A DNA stretch of 64,000 bases from positions 620,001-684,000 of the forward strand of contig MQVO02000017.1 of the NCBI GenBank assembly GCA_001986395.2, read 5' to 3'. A model generated the notes under the pieces. That model worked only from the letters and a program-made list of their open reading frames with translations. It searched no databases and was not told where the DNA came from. This document shows, piece by piece, positions 38,184 through 48,621 of this stretch. This stretch comes from Irpex lacteus. Taxonomy: Eukaryota; Basidiomycota; Agaricomycetes; Polyporales; Irpicaceae. Both the position numbers and the translations under genes were made by a program. The stretch's first letter is position 1, and each line of letters starts with the position of its first letter.

Positions 38184-39164
38184 AGGGAGCAATAGCGGCC
38201 GGGCGAGAGAGGTCTTGGGTCATGCACGTCCGTCGTATTTGAGGACCGTGGGGATAGCGGGCTCTCCGGCACAGGTGCAAACCCTTGATGCATGGCCACA
38301 AAAGGTCCCAAAAAGGAAGGTGCTAACCACATCCTGATCAATGGGCGCCTCGCCGCTGTTAATCAGCGATGGCGTTCTGATCGCACTTTGAGGTCTCTTT
38401 ACCTGGTTTCGCAGCAACTCTTCCTTCTCGCAAACACACAACCCTACCAGTTCTTCCAGTGTTGTGCCGCACGCTGTTCCGAACGGTGTGCTCGCTGCCA
38501 TGCACAAGAGCGAAGCTCAGCCGTGTGTTTGCAACGAACCTCGCTTTTACTAATTATGCAGCTTCGTATAGAGCGCTGTACGTGAAAAGGGTATGCTTCA
38601 TTCTATTCACTCTCCAGCGGCGATTCCGATATTCATCCAATTACTTCTCTCAAGCATGAGGCGATTATCTAAACGCACTAGACTCTCATCCACAAGTCTA
38701 TTACCACCGCTTTCTCAACATATCTCAATGGGCTCCGCAGGTGCGTGTCAGGTTACCTGCTATGGTAACTGGCTCTCATTCCCCTACCAGTCTCGACATA
38801 TCCTTTGAGCTGAATGTTAGAACTCTTTGCGATATCACCGCCACCAACGACGTTTCATCTCGTCTCATGCTCAGCTTACAAGTGAAATCTTTAACACCAT
38901 GTGTACTACAACGAAGGTGCGAATATGAAGGGTCGACTGACGCTCGGCCTTCGCCGGTGTAGCTATGCCGTACACGGGCAGGATCACGCTGTCATGCCAT
39001 ATCATAGCTGACCAGGGTGAGCATTCCCCTTCAATTCTCCCGTGCCTGGAAGAATCCCCATTAAAGCGCTATCCAGCCCGTGACAGTCTGCTCCCTACGG
39101 CCACCTCGCTGCGCACCTCCCATTCTGCCCCTTCCCCCGTGTGTCGCAGCCAACACTATCCAAC
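38184..39164. other. Intergenic, no gene seen
   Basis: Divergent promoter space between the minus-strand UstYa-like gene and the plus-strand seven-helix protein. Several 60-95 codon frames have no protein signatures. Confidence 0.5.
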
Positions 39165-40411
39165 ATGTCGACGGCCGTGTTTGAGCACTCATATTACATC
39201 GGTAACTACATGAGTGGTATACTCTATGGTGCGTGATCAGTAGATTATCAGCTACGCGAACCTGCATTTTGATGATGGCGTCGGTTAATTCCCCACAGGC
39301 GTGGATATGGTCATGTACTTTATGACTCTCCGTGAACTTGTCCGCCGTAGGAGACAAAAGAAGTCATGGCAGTTCTTCTTCTGGTATAGTACCGCTCTAT
39401 TCCTTGTGCTCACCATCGACATCTCCATCAATGCCGTCTGGGGAGAGAATATGTGGATAACGAACCGTGATAAACCGGGAGGAGTGCCAGTGTTTATCGC
39501 CACTCAGCTGTCCGACTGGTACCAGGCTTGGGGCTCCAGTGCTGCCGTCGCATTGGTGTTCATGTCTGACGCACTTCTGGTGAGGACTAATTGAGAGAAA
39601 GGGTTTGCAACAGAAGCTAATGTGCGCTGATCTGTCAGATTTACCGTCTCTTCGTGATCTACAACTCGAACTGGCTCGTCATTGTGATACCATGCTTGAC
39701 ATACATCGTTGGCCTCGGTGCGTACTTACCTATATATATCGACAATCTACCTTCCGTTACTCACCGTGTTTGCTACAGTCTTCGCCACCTTGGAACTCGT
39801 CGCCTCCTTCAAGCCTGGTGGCTTCTTCTTTGGCCAGAAATCCGTCAACTTCGGCATCCCTTACTACTCTCTGACTATCAGCTTGAACATCATCGTCACC
39901 GCACTCATTTGCCTTCGTCTCTTGTCTCTTTCCCGCGTCATCCGTGAGACCATGGGCGAGGCTCACGCCAAGACCTATACCAGTGTCGCCGCCATCATGG
40001 TCGAATCCGCTGCTCCCTACTCTCTCTTCGGCATCGCGTTCTTGATTCCCTATGCTCGCGGAAGCTTGATATCCATCGCTTTCGGTCAAGTCTGGGCTAA
40101 GATCACGGTGCGTACTACCATTTGTTCAGCGTCGACACTAAACGTCTAACATAACCCCGTATTAGTGCCTTGCACCGTCGTTGATCATCCTCCGTGTTGT
40201 CACCGACAAGGCATGGACTAAGGAGACCCTCGCCCAGACTGGTACCAGCGCCGGCTTCTCCACCTTCAACATTCGCCGCGAGACGACGACCGCCCCGGAG
40301 ACCATGAACAGCCTGAACAGCTCTACCGTCGCCGGGTCGTACGCTGTTCAGTCCAAGAAGGGTAACAGCGCAGCGAGTCTCCCGATGAGCGAAGCTAAGG
40401 TCTCCGTCTAA
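39165..40411 (+). CDS. Seven-transmembrane protein of agaricomycete type (332 aa)
   Basis: Exons 39165-39228, 39299-39579, 39639-39717, 39779-40107 and 40166-40411, 332 residues. Seven hydrophobic helices can be placed: around LYGVDMVMYFM, FFWYSTALFLVLTIDIS, WGSSAAVALVFMSDALL, WLVIVIPCLTYIVGLVFATV, YYSLTISLNIIVTALICL, VESAAPYSLFGIAFLIPYA and FGQVWAKITCLAPSLIIL. The C-terminal tail of about 75 residues is Ser/Thr-rich, as expected of a cytosolic tail. This layout is common in expanded mushroom membrane protein families of unknown function, sometimes called GPCR-like; it is not the STE3 pheromone receptor class. It is flanked by a UstYa-like gene and a GNAT gene. Ligand unknown. Confidence 0.85.
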
Positions 40412-41132
40412 GAGGAGAGAGAAGAGACGAACTGCCTTTACGACCCCTCTGAGTCTGGATTTCCATGGATTATTCGCGCTATCATCATCCTTGCATCTTT
40501 CATGTCACCTCATGTTAGTATTGCTTGTTATCTCGCTATCTTTGCTGCACTTGCGACCTCACTCGTTCTTACTTTCGTGATTACTCTTTGCCCCTTACCT
40601 TTTGACATCGCTTTACCGACGTGTGTTGGTGGCAGTTGTACAACCTATAATCTTGCTTTAACCTTGTGTCTTACCTTTTCTACGTGGGTTAGTCTTGTGG
40701 GATACTGCGTAATGTTCAGCTGGAGAGTGTAGGAGTTGATCCCTTGTTGTTGGTCGATTATGCTGTTTATAAACTCATTATTGGGATGTATACGAGTTAT
40801 GCTTTGAATGTTATCGATTGTTACCTATGATGTGTGATAGTCTCTGTTGCAGGATGGCACACGGGTACGTAACTTATGGTATCGTGTCTATGCGATGCTG
40901 TTAGGCTAATTTGTATACGTTTTAGCACTCGCTCAACTTCATCAGCGTAGAACATTGAAGCCGAAGAGCGAATATGAAGGACTACTCAGTGCGACCGACT
41001 GTCTTTGCTTTCGTACAGAAGTGTTGTATGATGCATTGCAGGACCTAAAGCATTGACATTGATTCTACATACTATGGCGGTAAATTTTCCGTGGTATTAC
41101 AATTGCAGACCCCAAGGTTCTTATTACACGCT
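40412..41132. other. 3' flank of seven-helix gene; no gene seen
   Basis: A hydrophobic frame at 40502-40732 lies right after the stop codon and is most likely 3' UTR; it has no ATG context or introns typical of the neighbours. Confidence 0.45.
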
Positions 41133-42311
41133 TCACTTTGCCTTCGTATCAAGCGACAAGATGTACAGCGGCCATTCTCCCCAGGGTGAAGGCATGATCT
41201 TCTGGTCGAGCAGTGTCAAGCCACATTTCTGGTAAATGGTCGCCTTAAAGGAGGAAGATACGCGGTTAGTAATCGGTCTTATAGACGGGCAATTTGTGGT
41301 TTCTGTGTTTTGTTTACGATTCATCACACTCGCAGCGCGACGAAGATCGATCTGGATGACAGAGGTAGATCAGGAAGACTTACATTGAGTGCAGTGGTAG
41401 TCGACATGGCTATTACATCGCCCTTGATGGATGCCTATCAAGCGACAGGGTTTCACGGTCAATTCCAAGTAGAAAGAAGATATAGAGGGAGACTGTGTAC
41501 CTTTTGGACCACCTGATCAATCAGGCCTTTACCGACGCCTTTGCCCTGGTGTTCGCGTTGTACCATCACTATATGAATGTACCAAGAGTCCAGTTTACCC
41601 TATCAGAGAGATTCCGAGAATGGAGGAAACGCGGTAAGCCAGAGAATTGAGGGGGAATGGAACCACAAGTGTTTCACTGACCGTTGGCCCCAAACACTTA
41701 TTCACAAACGATGGAAATTCTGCCAAGTACTAAATTTCATGGTTCAACGTCAGTGATAGTACCGTCGGAGGAATGCACATACCGTCGTTGCGTAGTATTC
41801 TTTTCCCTCCGGAGAGAGATTGGCCATAAACTCTGTTAATCCCAGAGCGCGCTGCTCCTCGCTGGAATGAAGAGATTGTGACGACACGAAACACCAGTAC
41901 AGCATTAAATGCTCACGTGCTGAAGAGGTCTTGCCCAGGTGGCATCGTCATCAAGAAACCCACCAGGCCTCCGTCCGCATTTGTGGCTTCATAATACTCT
42001 CCGCTGTGAATACCAGCGCGAAGCATAGCCCTCCCCATACCCGGAATCTTCTCCGGCTCCCCGCCCACAAGGCTCTTGAGAGCGGCATCTAAGCGATAAC
42101 ACGATCGGTCTCTAATCCCAGGAACACACAAGCACTACGATCGAGAGTACTTACCGCCCTTCATAAGAGAATAAAAGAGATCCACTGCCTCATCGACTCT
42201 AGTCTCTGCCAGTGTGCGCTCCGATCAGCAGCTACATTTACTTCCGCTGGTCATGCTAAACGCACCTGAAGGCTGTTCAACGCGCTGGATCGTGATTCCA
42301 CTTGGAGCCAT
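41133..42311 (-). CDS. GNAT-family N-acetyltransferase
   Basis: Exons (minus) 42311-42266, 42205-42155, 42088-41917, 41861-41783, 41729-41682, 41599-41501, 41434-41384 and a last one or two ending at the TGA 41135-41133. The acetyl-CoA binding motif A is clear: VMVQREHQGKGVGKGLIDQ (Q/R-x-x-G-x-G). Before it, DSWYIHI is the usual beta4 strand; after it comes VIAMSTTTALN. The joining of the last part is uncertain: a strong branch site TACTAAC near 41271 implies an intron ending at TTTAAG (41248), giving ATIYQKCGLTLL at the C-terminus. The N-terminal region carries LFYSLMKGDAALKSLVGG, a form common in fungal GNATs of unknown substrate. Small molecule or protein substrate cannot be told from sequence. 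Confidence 0.85.
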
Positions 42312-42780
42312 TTCGAGCTGTGAGCGACGGGCTAAGCTGGACTAGCTGGCGCGATAGAGATTGGGAGTGAGAGTGTAGATGTTGCTTTTGTGATCGCACG
42401 ATCATGTTGGGTGTCTGGGTGAGATAAGATGGATCTCGTAAAGCAACGGGGTGTCTCCAAGGATAGTGATCCTTGATGGTAAGATGTTTCTTTCAGCAGA
42501 GTGGCCACGAGGCTCGATCCGTTTTCAGCCTGACCAGGGTGAGACTCGCAAACTACAGGCGCAGGCCAGCTCGGCTTCCTGTGATCGTGATGAATGTGTA
42601 TGTTCCCACGAGGGCATACGTTCCTCCGCCGTAGAGCCGCCGGGCTGGCTTTATTGTCGTATTTGATCTCAGGTTATCGCCCAGACTCGGTCATTCCAGA
42701 GATCGCAGTCTTTACGTGTTATATGGCGATGTCAGCGGTACAGCTGGGGCGGGAGATCTTGTAACTTACTCTCGTTCGCG
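42312..42780. promoter_or_regulatory. Divergent intergenic region, GNAT / UstYa-like 2
   Basis: 469 bp between two divergent start codons. Contains a near-palindromic AAGGATAGTGATCCTT at about 42459-42474. No TATA box was identified with confidence. Confidence 0.4.
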
Positions 42781-43488
42781 ATGTTCAGTAAAGACTCTCG
42801 ACAAACTCTTCTCCTGCTCATTCTGATCTCGACCTCGCTATACCTTAACTTCTCGTTGGTCGACCTAGTAGAGCAGATCAAACATGCTAGGCGACTACGA
42901 CTGCAGGTGGAGAAAGTCCGTCCTGAGGATTCCTACTGTATGTTGCATGCGACAGTTCAGATGAGGGAGCAACGACTGATGATGAGTATAGCTTACATCG
43001 CAGAAGACCATCCACTTCGACTTCCTATCGAAAGAAAGTTGATAAAAATGGTCGCAGAGGAGAGTGTCCGGTACTCAATCACAGACCCAGAAGCCGAGAT
43101 GGAATGGTTGTGGACTGGTCCCGTTGGCGACCATTCAATTCGATTGGGGAGTGAGCAGCGCGGCTTCACAATTGCAATGTTCCACCAACTACACTGTCTG
43201 CGCATCACCCGCGAGGCCCTCATGTTCAACAACTGGACCGCTTTCCCTCATGGTGCCAGGGAGCACCTCAACCATTGCTTCACTTACATCCGCATGTGGA
43301 CTCTTTGCGACGCGGACACAACGCTCGAGCCCGGAGACTTCACGAAGCGCAATTTCACGCTGGAGCGGACGGGTGGAACACACACGTGTTACGACTGGGA
43401 GGCAGTGTACGACAGAGTGAATGAAGGGTGGGATCAATGGGAAGAATACCGTATAGCTCATGGCGTACCACCGCAGACTCTTGGATAG
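42781..43488 (+). CDS. UstYa/DUF3328 family membrane protein 2 (217 aa)
   Basis: Exons 42781-42937 and 42992-43488, 217 residues. The 54-bp intron is a multiple of three and free of stops, so the gene also reads through, but splicing gives SYSYIAEDHPLRLP, the expected DUF3328 entry motif, at the same position as in the gene at 37501. One N-terminal helix (TLLLLILISTSLYLNFSLV) anchors it. Both conserved motifs are complete: MFHQLHCLRITREA and LNHCFTYIRMWTLCDADTTL, then EPGDF. It ends with CYDWEAVYDRVNEGWDQWEEY. Members of this family oxidise or cyclise peptide cores in fungal RiPP pathways, and others act in non-peptide pathways. It lies 1.6 kb upstream of the first of four secreted peptide genes. 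Confidence 0.88.
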   Translation: MFSKDSRQTLLLLILISTSLYLNFSLVDLVEQIKHARRLRLQVEKVRPEDSYCMLHATVQMREQRLMMSIAYIAEDHPLRLPIERKLIKMVAEESVRYSITDPEAEMEWLWTGPVGDHSIRLGSEQRGFTIAMFHQLHCLRITREALMFNNWTAFPHGAREHLNHCFTYIRMWTLCDADTTLEPGDFTKRNFTLERTGGTHTCYDWEAVYDRVNEGWDQWEEYRIAHGVPPQTLG

Positions 43489-45048
43489 CCACTCTATTTC
43501 TTGACTTGACATGTAGACACCTGTCATTGAATTTCACGTATTTTTGAGTGTGACGGCCACCGAGCGACGAATCAACGTACCGGCGAACCGTACGCGCGAT
43601 GAAGTTTGCAAATGTACATGTAAAATGCAATAGAATTGAGGAGTAGCCTAGCCCAAGAAAGACATTGGCAAACGTCCATCACCTGCAGCCATTGCTATTG
43701 TTCAGGCGTTAATTAAGCTTGTACGTCGCGCGTTCGTAATTGAACCGCTTACAGTAAGTACCTATTGTTGTCTGCGCACCGGCCCTAGAAAGCATAGTGA
43801 TCACACTCACTTAATCTTGGCTTGCCATACGATCATCTAGCCTGAATCGTATAATCGAGATACCAGACCTTAGGTATCCGATCTATGACCGTGTGAGAAC
43901 AGGGTTGGCAAGGTTTGTATGCACCTTTCGTCCAAATGAGAAGCTCCCATGGTCGTTTGCAGGGTCGTAACCTTTGTGGCGTCGTGACATATCTGTATAC
44001 CGTAAAGGTGTAGGTCAGCACCGAAAAGGAAGAAATTTGAGGCAGCTTGATGCAGCCTGGGTGATGGCTGCGAAGAATCTCAACTGCGTGTAGCAGTACG
44101 TTTCGGCTCCACAACTCCTTCCCGCGGATCCAATGAACTGAATGCAGTGTGTGAGCTGTTGTGAACAAGGATGATGAGATACACTTGGAGAACAGAGGCG
44201 GAGTAACCGCAGATACGCACTGAAAGACAATTCATAGATAGGTCTTTGTTGCATATCGTTCGTTAGCGTCACCTCCCAAGGCATACCAAGCACTCGATGT
44301 GTGCAGCAGACTAAGACCGGATGGGTTTGAGGCATACCCAAGACATCATAGGGATGAGATCCAAGTATCAACCCGCATGCTTGCATATGCTTGTCCGCAT
44401 TGCAAGCTCACACTTTAGACGTGGGAGCATATGAGGTGGAGTTGCTCCGTTCCGCTGGCCATATGCTTCATCTAGCGCTCATTGATATTGGGCGACTTGG
44501 GCTCGTATCGTTGCGAGTTGAAGTCAAGTTGAGTATAATGGAGTAAAGCGGTGTCATACGCACGGTAATACTCTCGAATGCGAACTCGTCGGATCCTATG
44601 TATATCGCTCTCTTCTATCTTGTAGGTCGGTCACTCTACCATTGAAATCATGATCTTTGTGGCGCTGCACGTCCCTGATGACAGTTGACGAACGACATTC
44701 GGGGACAATTGCCATAAATTGCGATTCTTTCCCTTCAAAGAACTCCGACCTAGTAGAGGGCAAGCAACCCTGATGAGACTCGTGCTGAGGGAGCACAATG
44801 GGAATGAGGCACACCATGTCTTGATTGCATCGCAGAGCTCAAGGTCGCGCACCCTGTTGTCGACTGAAGATAGCGACAATGGCGTGGAAATACGATATAC
44901 ACAAGTCGACGGCCGGACAGTATGCCCGACGGGAACTATGCACCAATACGTCACCTGGACTTTTGATCTTTGAGATAGCATATAAATACTCACTGTTGTC
45001 AGTTTGGACAGGAGAACAGAGCATTCTGCAACATTCACTCGCTTCGTG
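43489..45048. other. Intergenic, no gene seen
   Basis: About 1.5 kb. Open frames on the minus strand at 43833-44386 and 44596-45038 lack domain signatures. The promoter of the first peptide gene lies at the 3' end (TATA at 44981-44988). Confidence 0.45.
44981..44988 (+). promoter_or_regulatory. TATA box of peptide precursor 1
   Basis: TATAAATA, 68 bp before the ATG at 45049. Peptide genes 2 and 3 carry TATAAAT 75 and 86 bp before their ATGs. Confidence 0.55.
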
Positions 45049-45243
45049 ATGCAGACGAGATTCTTGGTTCTTTTTGCGTGCGTCGCGCTCGCGAAATGTG
45101 TCAGTGCTGCGCCTATCGCGGAACTTGGTACGTTTGCTCAGCTTGCTTGGATTCTATAGATGCTCTAGAGCTCATGTGTCCTGCCATGCATAGGTAAAAT
45201 TCCTTCGCGCCATGATTCAGGCATTCTACTACCGCCACGTTAG
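45049..45243 (+). CDS. Small secreted peptide precursor 1 (42 aa)
   Basis: Exons 45049-45127 and 45194-45243. The first exon encodes a signal peptide (RFLVLFACVALAKCVSAAP). The second encodes GKIPSRHDSGILLPPR and stops. The D-S-G-I-L-x-P string matches D-A-Q-I-L-x-P in precursors 2 and 3. Intron phase 1 right after the signal region, with donor GTACGT, is shared with precursors 2-4; exon 1 is 79 nt, exactly as in precursor 3. The gene is too short for standard gene finders and is supported only by this family resemblance and the TATA box. A secreted peptide or a RiPP precursor is possible. Confidence 0.6.
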
Positions 45244-45981
45244 TGTTCTCACCCCACGAAGTCATTCGGCGTTCTTGTCTTGTCCGTGATACTGATGATA
45301 GCTATTCCTTCAGCCGGTTCGCACTAAGACAACCAGTTTTGTATTTTATCGCGGAGAAGCAACGGAAGATTTACGTACCGTTGACTAGAACGAATCTTAT
45401 TGCTTGCAAAGCTCTTGCCCCCATTGTCGTCTCTGGAGTTACTAAATTAGTACACACATCGATACTAAGCACTCGAACGGAAATGGACGTACAACCCACT
45501 GTACCGTCCCGAGGGAAACAGGGTGTATGCCGCACGCCTTAGTTCTTAGAAGCTGATGCAAACAGCCGAAACAGATTGCGGCATTCCATCAAATCAAGCT
45601 ACAGTCAATGGCTAGATATCGAATCTCAATCGATACGTGTGACTTATAGACTGTTCCATACTGTATGCGCAATGCCGCGTCGTCAAGAAATGATCTGGAG
45701 TGCTGCGTGCACGACAGTAGAAGGGGAGCACAATAACTGCGGACAAACTTTGATTCGGTACGCCCAAGGCTTCGGTGCATATGTCGGATTGAGCGGGCAT
45801 ACGCTTCCATTTGATATGCGGAGTGACTCTGGAAGATACAATGAGAGCGATGCGCCGAGAAGTTTATATCCCGCGGTGTCTCTGTTGGGTGGCTTTAGAA
45901 GGAAGATATAAATGCCCATACCGTATTGTGGCAACATCCATCTACCATCCACCGTCTACCGTGTACTGTCCCTTCATCACC
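45244..45981. other. Intergenic between peptide genes 1 and 2
   Basis: Contains the TATA box for peptide 2 at 45907-45913. Other frames here lack support. Confidence 0.45.
45907..45913 (+). promoter_or_regulatory. TATA box of peptide precursor 2
   Basis: TATAAAT, 75 bp before the ATG at 45982. Confidence 0.5.
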
Positions 45982-46241
45982 ATGCGGTCTGCGTTCACGT
46001 ACCTGCTCGCTATGCTGGCCGTCGTTGCAGTAAAGGCTACGCCTGTTCCCGAACCCAGAGTAAAAGGTACGCCTTTCTAGCTCAACAGACGGAGCTCAAG
46101 TATTAAAGCATATCCATATACTTACTCGTTTCAGCTGTCGAAATCCACAGTCGCATAGATGCGCAAATCTTGACACCTCCTCCTGTCACTCGTGCATTCG
46201 ACGACGGTAAGCACCCATTGTTGGAATCGCGTGCTACTTGA
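45982..46241 (+). CDS. Small secreted peptide precursor 2 (63 aa)
   Basis: Exons 45982-46066 and 46135-46241, 63 residues. Signal peptide MRSAFTYLLAMLAVVAVKA, then TPVPEPRVK before the phase-1 intron (donor GTACGC). The mature part contains HSRIDAQILTPPPVTRAF, one copy of the family motif, followed by DDGKHPLLESRAT. A possible donor GTAAGC at 46207 could alternatively end the protein soon after DD; the motif is unaffected. Next gene downstream is the repeat-bearing precursor 3. Confidence 0.6.
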
Positions 46242-47275
46242 GCTAAGGTTCTGGATAGCCGCATAATCGAGAGTCCTATCACCCTAATGGACAAAAACCT
46301 GCGTTAGCTTGCGTAATTGTATCATAACAACCATGACTCTCTCCTACTTTCGTTCTCTCCTCATATGCTGTTAATACCGTTATTTAGTTGTGACGCACTA
46401 CGGCGTACATAGTTTTAGGTTTAGATTGTATGACATAGCCGTTGGATACTACTCAGCTTACCGATTACCTGCTACACTTATCGTCTATAAAGTTGGAATA
46501 GTCAGCGTCGTGGACAAGAAACTGGAAATTTAGATCGGATATTCGTCGAGGCAGGTCGAGGCGCCTTGAGCTCTTCGGCAGAACCCGTTGATGGTCTTGG
46601 GGGCCAGCGCTCCAGCACTACTCACCTCAACTTCAAGTTGAACTTCCGTAACGGTACCGGTGACAGCACCTCCTGTAGAAGTTCTGTTACGGAGGCGCAG
46701 TGCAAACTATGTATGCACTAGTACGTTTCTCAAGATTCGAACCGTAGATATTTTAACTGAGTCAAAGATGCCAGTACTTATAGTAGTGAGTCGATCTCTT
46801 ACGTTTCCTGCTGGCATGTGGAGTATTTGAGGAATTAGCGAGGCAAGGATTCTAATCTCTGCAGTCTCCCGCTGTCATGAATTGTGATAACGGAAAGCAC
46901 AAAAAACTGCCGATTTGCCGCATGCCAGCGATAAGTATGCTCAAATAACTCCATCTTGATCATGAGCGTGGACGATCTCATTTGCTTCCGCTGATTTTTG
47001 TCCATGGTGAAACTAAGGTGAAGTACCGAATACGCGAGGCGGACATGATCACCTTAAAGAATAATTTAGGTGCTTTTGGGCGAGCATCGCGCCTTGCTAG
47101 CATATTTCGCGACGCTCATGGGTTTTGAGCACAGCTTGAAAGCTCTGGGCGGGCGACGCTGCAGGCATGCCGGAGGCCCCAATTCGGGGTATAAATTAAG
47201 AGAGTTTGAATGGGTTTGCAAGCAGGCATTCGCTTCTCACCCCCAATCATCTCGCCGCGTCTCAGTTTCTCTAGT
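46242..47275. other. Intergenic between peptide genes 2 and 3
   Basis: About 1 kb without a supported gene. TATAAAT for peptide 3 lies at 47190-47196. Confidence 0.45.
47190..47196 (+). promoter_or_regulatory. TATA box of peptide precursor 3
   Basis: TATAAAT, 86 bp before the ATG at 47276, inside a GC-rich flank. Confidence 0.55.
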
Positions 47276-47688
47276 ATGCAGTCCCAGATCCTACGCAGCC
47301 TTGCCTTCATCACTCTCCTTGTCTGTGCTGCACTCGCGGCTCCCGCCAAGAGAGGTACGTGTCTATGGTCATACGCCTCTATGATCAATCACTTATCGTC
47401 CTGACAGAGATAGACGGGCCGCACTCTCAAGGCGATGCTCACATCCTGAAGCCCGCGGAGGCCCGTTACCTGCACACAGACGCACAGATCCTTAAGCCTG
47501 TCGGTCGTCGTTACGTGTATACCGATGCTCAGATTCTCAAGCCCGTCGAAGCTCGCTACCTACACACCGATGCTCAGATCCTCAAGCCCGCTGAGGCTCG
47601 CGAGCTGCGCATCGATGCACAGATCCTCAGGCCCGTCGAGGCTCGTCAGCTCCGCTCTGATGCTCAAATCTTGAGGCCTCAGGACTGA
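47276..47688 (+). CDS. Secreted repeat-peptide precursor 3 (119 aa)
   Basis: Exons 47276-47354 and 47408-47688, 119 residues. Residues 1-22 are a signal peptide (ILRSLAFITLLVCAALAAP) followed by AKR, a possible Kex2 site. After a short spacer (EIDGPHSQG) come five full 15-residue repeats, consensus DAQILKPxEARYLHT, and a final partial repeat DAQILRPQD. Repeat 2 has GRR in place of EAR. Tyrosine is present in repeats 1-3 and replaced in 4-5. The repeat boundaries are 47434, 47479, 47524, 47569, 47614 and 47659. Such architecture is seen in Kex2-processed repeat proteins and in dikaritin-type RiPP precursors, but dibasic sites between all repeats are lacking here. The peptide product is unknown. 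Confidence 0.8.
47434..47685 (+). repeat. 45-bp tandem coding repeat (5.6 units)
   Basis: Units start at 47434, 47479, 47524, 47569, 47614 and 47659 and stay in frame. The DAQIL half is the most conserved, while codon choice varies between units (GCT/GCA, CAG/CAC/CAA), so the repeats are not a recent slippage product and the peptide is under selection. Confidence 0.85.
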
Positions 47689-48395
47689 TTGGAGGTAGGT
47701 CTTTTCCAACACCGGAGTGCCTTATGACGAATTTACCTTCTCACCCCACCAGATGTAACTGGAATTCGCCAAGTGGCCTCTGGCGGGACCTGCATGGCGG
47801 GATGTATCATTCAGAACTTACATTACGTTGACGATTTCTCGTGCCATAGGGCAGGGACACATAAACTCTTAAACCCTATATCGATGTATTATCCTCCCTT
47901 GCGCTGCTTTAGCGAATGTATTTTTGGTGGCTGAATGCCTGTAACAACGAACTACCGTGCCCGCTCGAGTCTCGTGGCCTCACCTTTCGGGTATAGTTGA
48001 CCTGGAATATTTATCTTTCTATTACTGCAACTGTGTCATGTGTATTGTTCCCACCCTTCCCTATTCGCTACATGAGTGTGAAATAACTTTGTGAAACCGG
48101 TACATACCTTCACTAGAGAAACCGTATACAAGCCATTCTCGAATGAATAGCGCACATTCGGGAATCCAGTTCTGTAGTGAATTACAATGACTTCGGAGGC
48201 TGTTGTGGCTCATAGTATGCGCTATTTACCAAGCTTCAGCGGTGGCAGTCAGATGTGATTTCCCCTTGCGAAGACCGAGAACTTGGGAAGACATCCTGAC
48301 TTCTACTACGCGAGGATGCCAACGCCATAGTACAAAATATACAAGGGATAGCCTTTGCACAGTTGTTTTTCATTGCTCTGCTCTTCTCCCACATC
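47689..48395. other. Intergenic between peptide genes 3 and 4
   Basis: No gene recognised. A weak TATA-like AATATACAA lies near 48335, about 60 bp before the ATG of peptide 4. Confidence 0.45.
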
Positions 48396-48621
48396 ATGCG
48401 CTCCCAAGTTCAAGTACTCATAATGTTCGCGTTTATGACGACCTTCAGCCTGAGCAAGGCGGCAGCGTTCCCTGTACGAACACGTACGTCACTCGGCTGA
48501 TCTATAGGTGTCATGCTATCTGATAGCTTTTATCATGCTTGTAGGTACTAATCATGAGGTTCGTCCGACGCGAGGAGACGCAAAAATCCTCGGAACCCTG
48601 GCTCTTGAAGCTTCAAGCTGA
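48396..48621 (+). CDS. Small secreted peptide precursor 4 (54 aa)
   Basis: Exons 48396-48483 and 48545-48621, 54 residues. Signal peptide VQVLIMFAFMTTFSLSKAAA, then FPVRTR at the phase-1 intron (donor GTACGT). The second exon gives TNHEVRPTRGDAKILGTLAL and ends EASS. GDAKIL matches GDAHIL of the first repeat in precursor 3. Of the four this is the most diverged, lacking the proline after IL-x. Assignment rests on the shared layout, intron phase and motif. Confidence 0.5.

Noticed and set aside
39165..40411. Seven-helix protein as receptor for the nearby peptides
   Set aside because: Proximity alone; the protein is not of the STE3 or STE2 class and no other evidence links it to the precursors.
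40502..40732. Hydrophobic 76-codon frame after the seven-helix gene
   Set aside because: Lies immediately 3' of the stop codon, so most likely untranslated; no homology to the helices of the upstream gene.
43833..44386. Minus-strand frames of 111-123 codons
   Set aside because: No domain pattern, no paralogue, no credible introns or promoter.
44610..44680. tRNA-like string (TTCAATGGTAGAGTG on the minus strand)
   Set aside because: No matching acceptor stem, anticodon stem or T-arm could be drawn around it.
47434..47685. Regularly spaced 45-bp repeats as a CRISPR-like array
   Set aside because: The repeats are directly adjacent, in frame, synonymous-variable and follow a signal peptide exon; this is coding sequence in a eukaryote.
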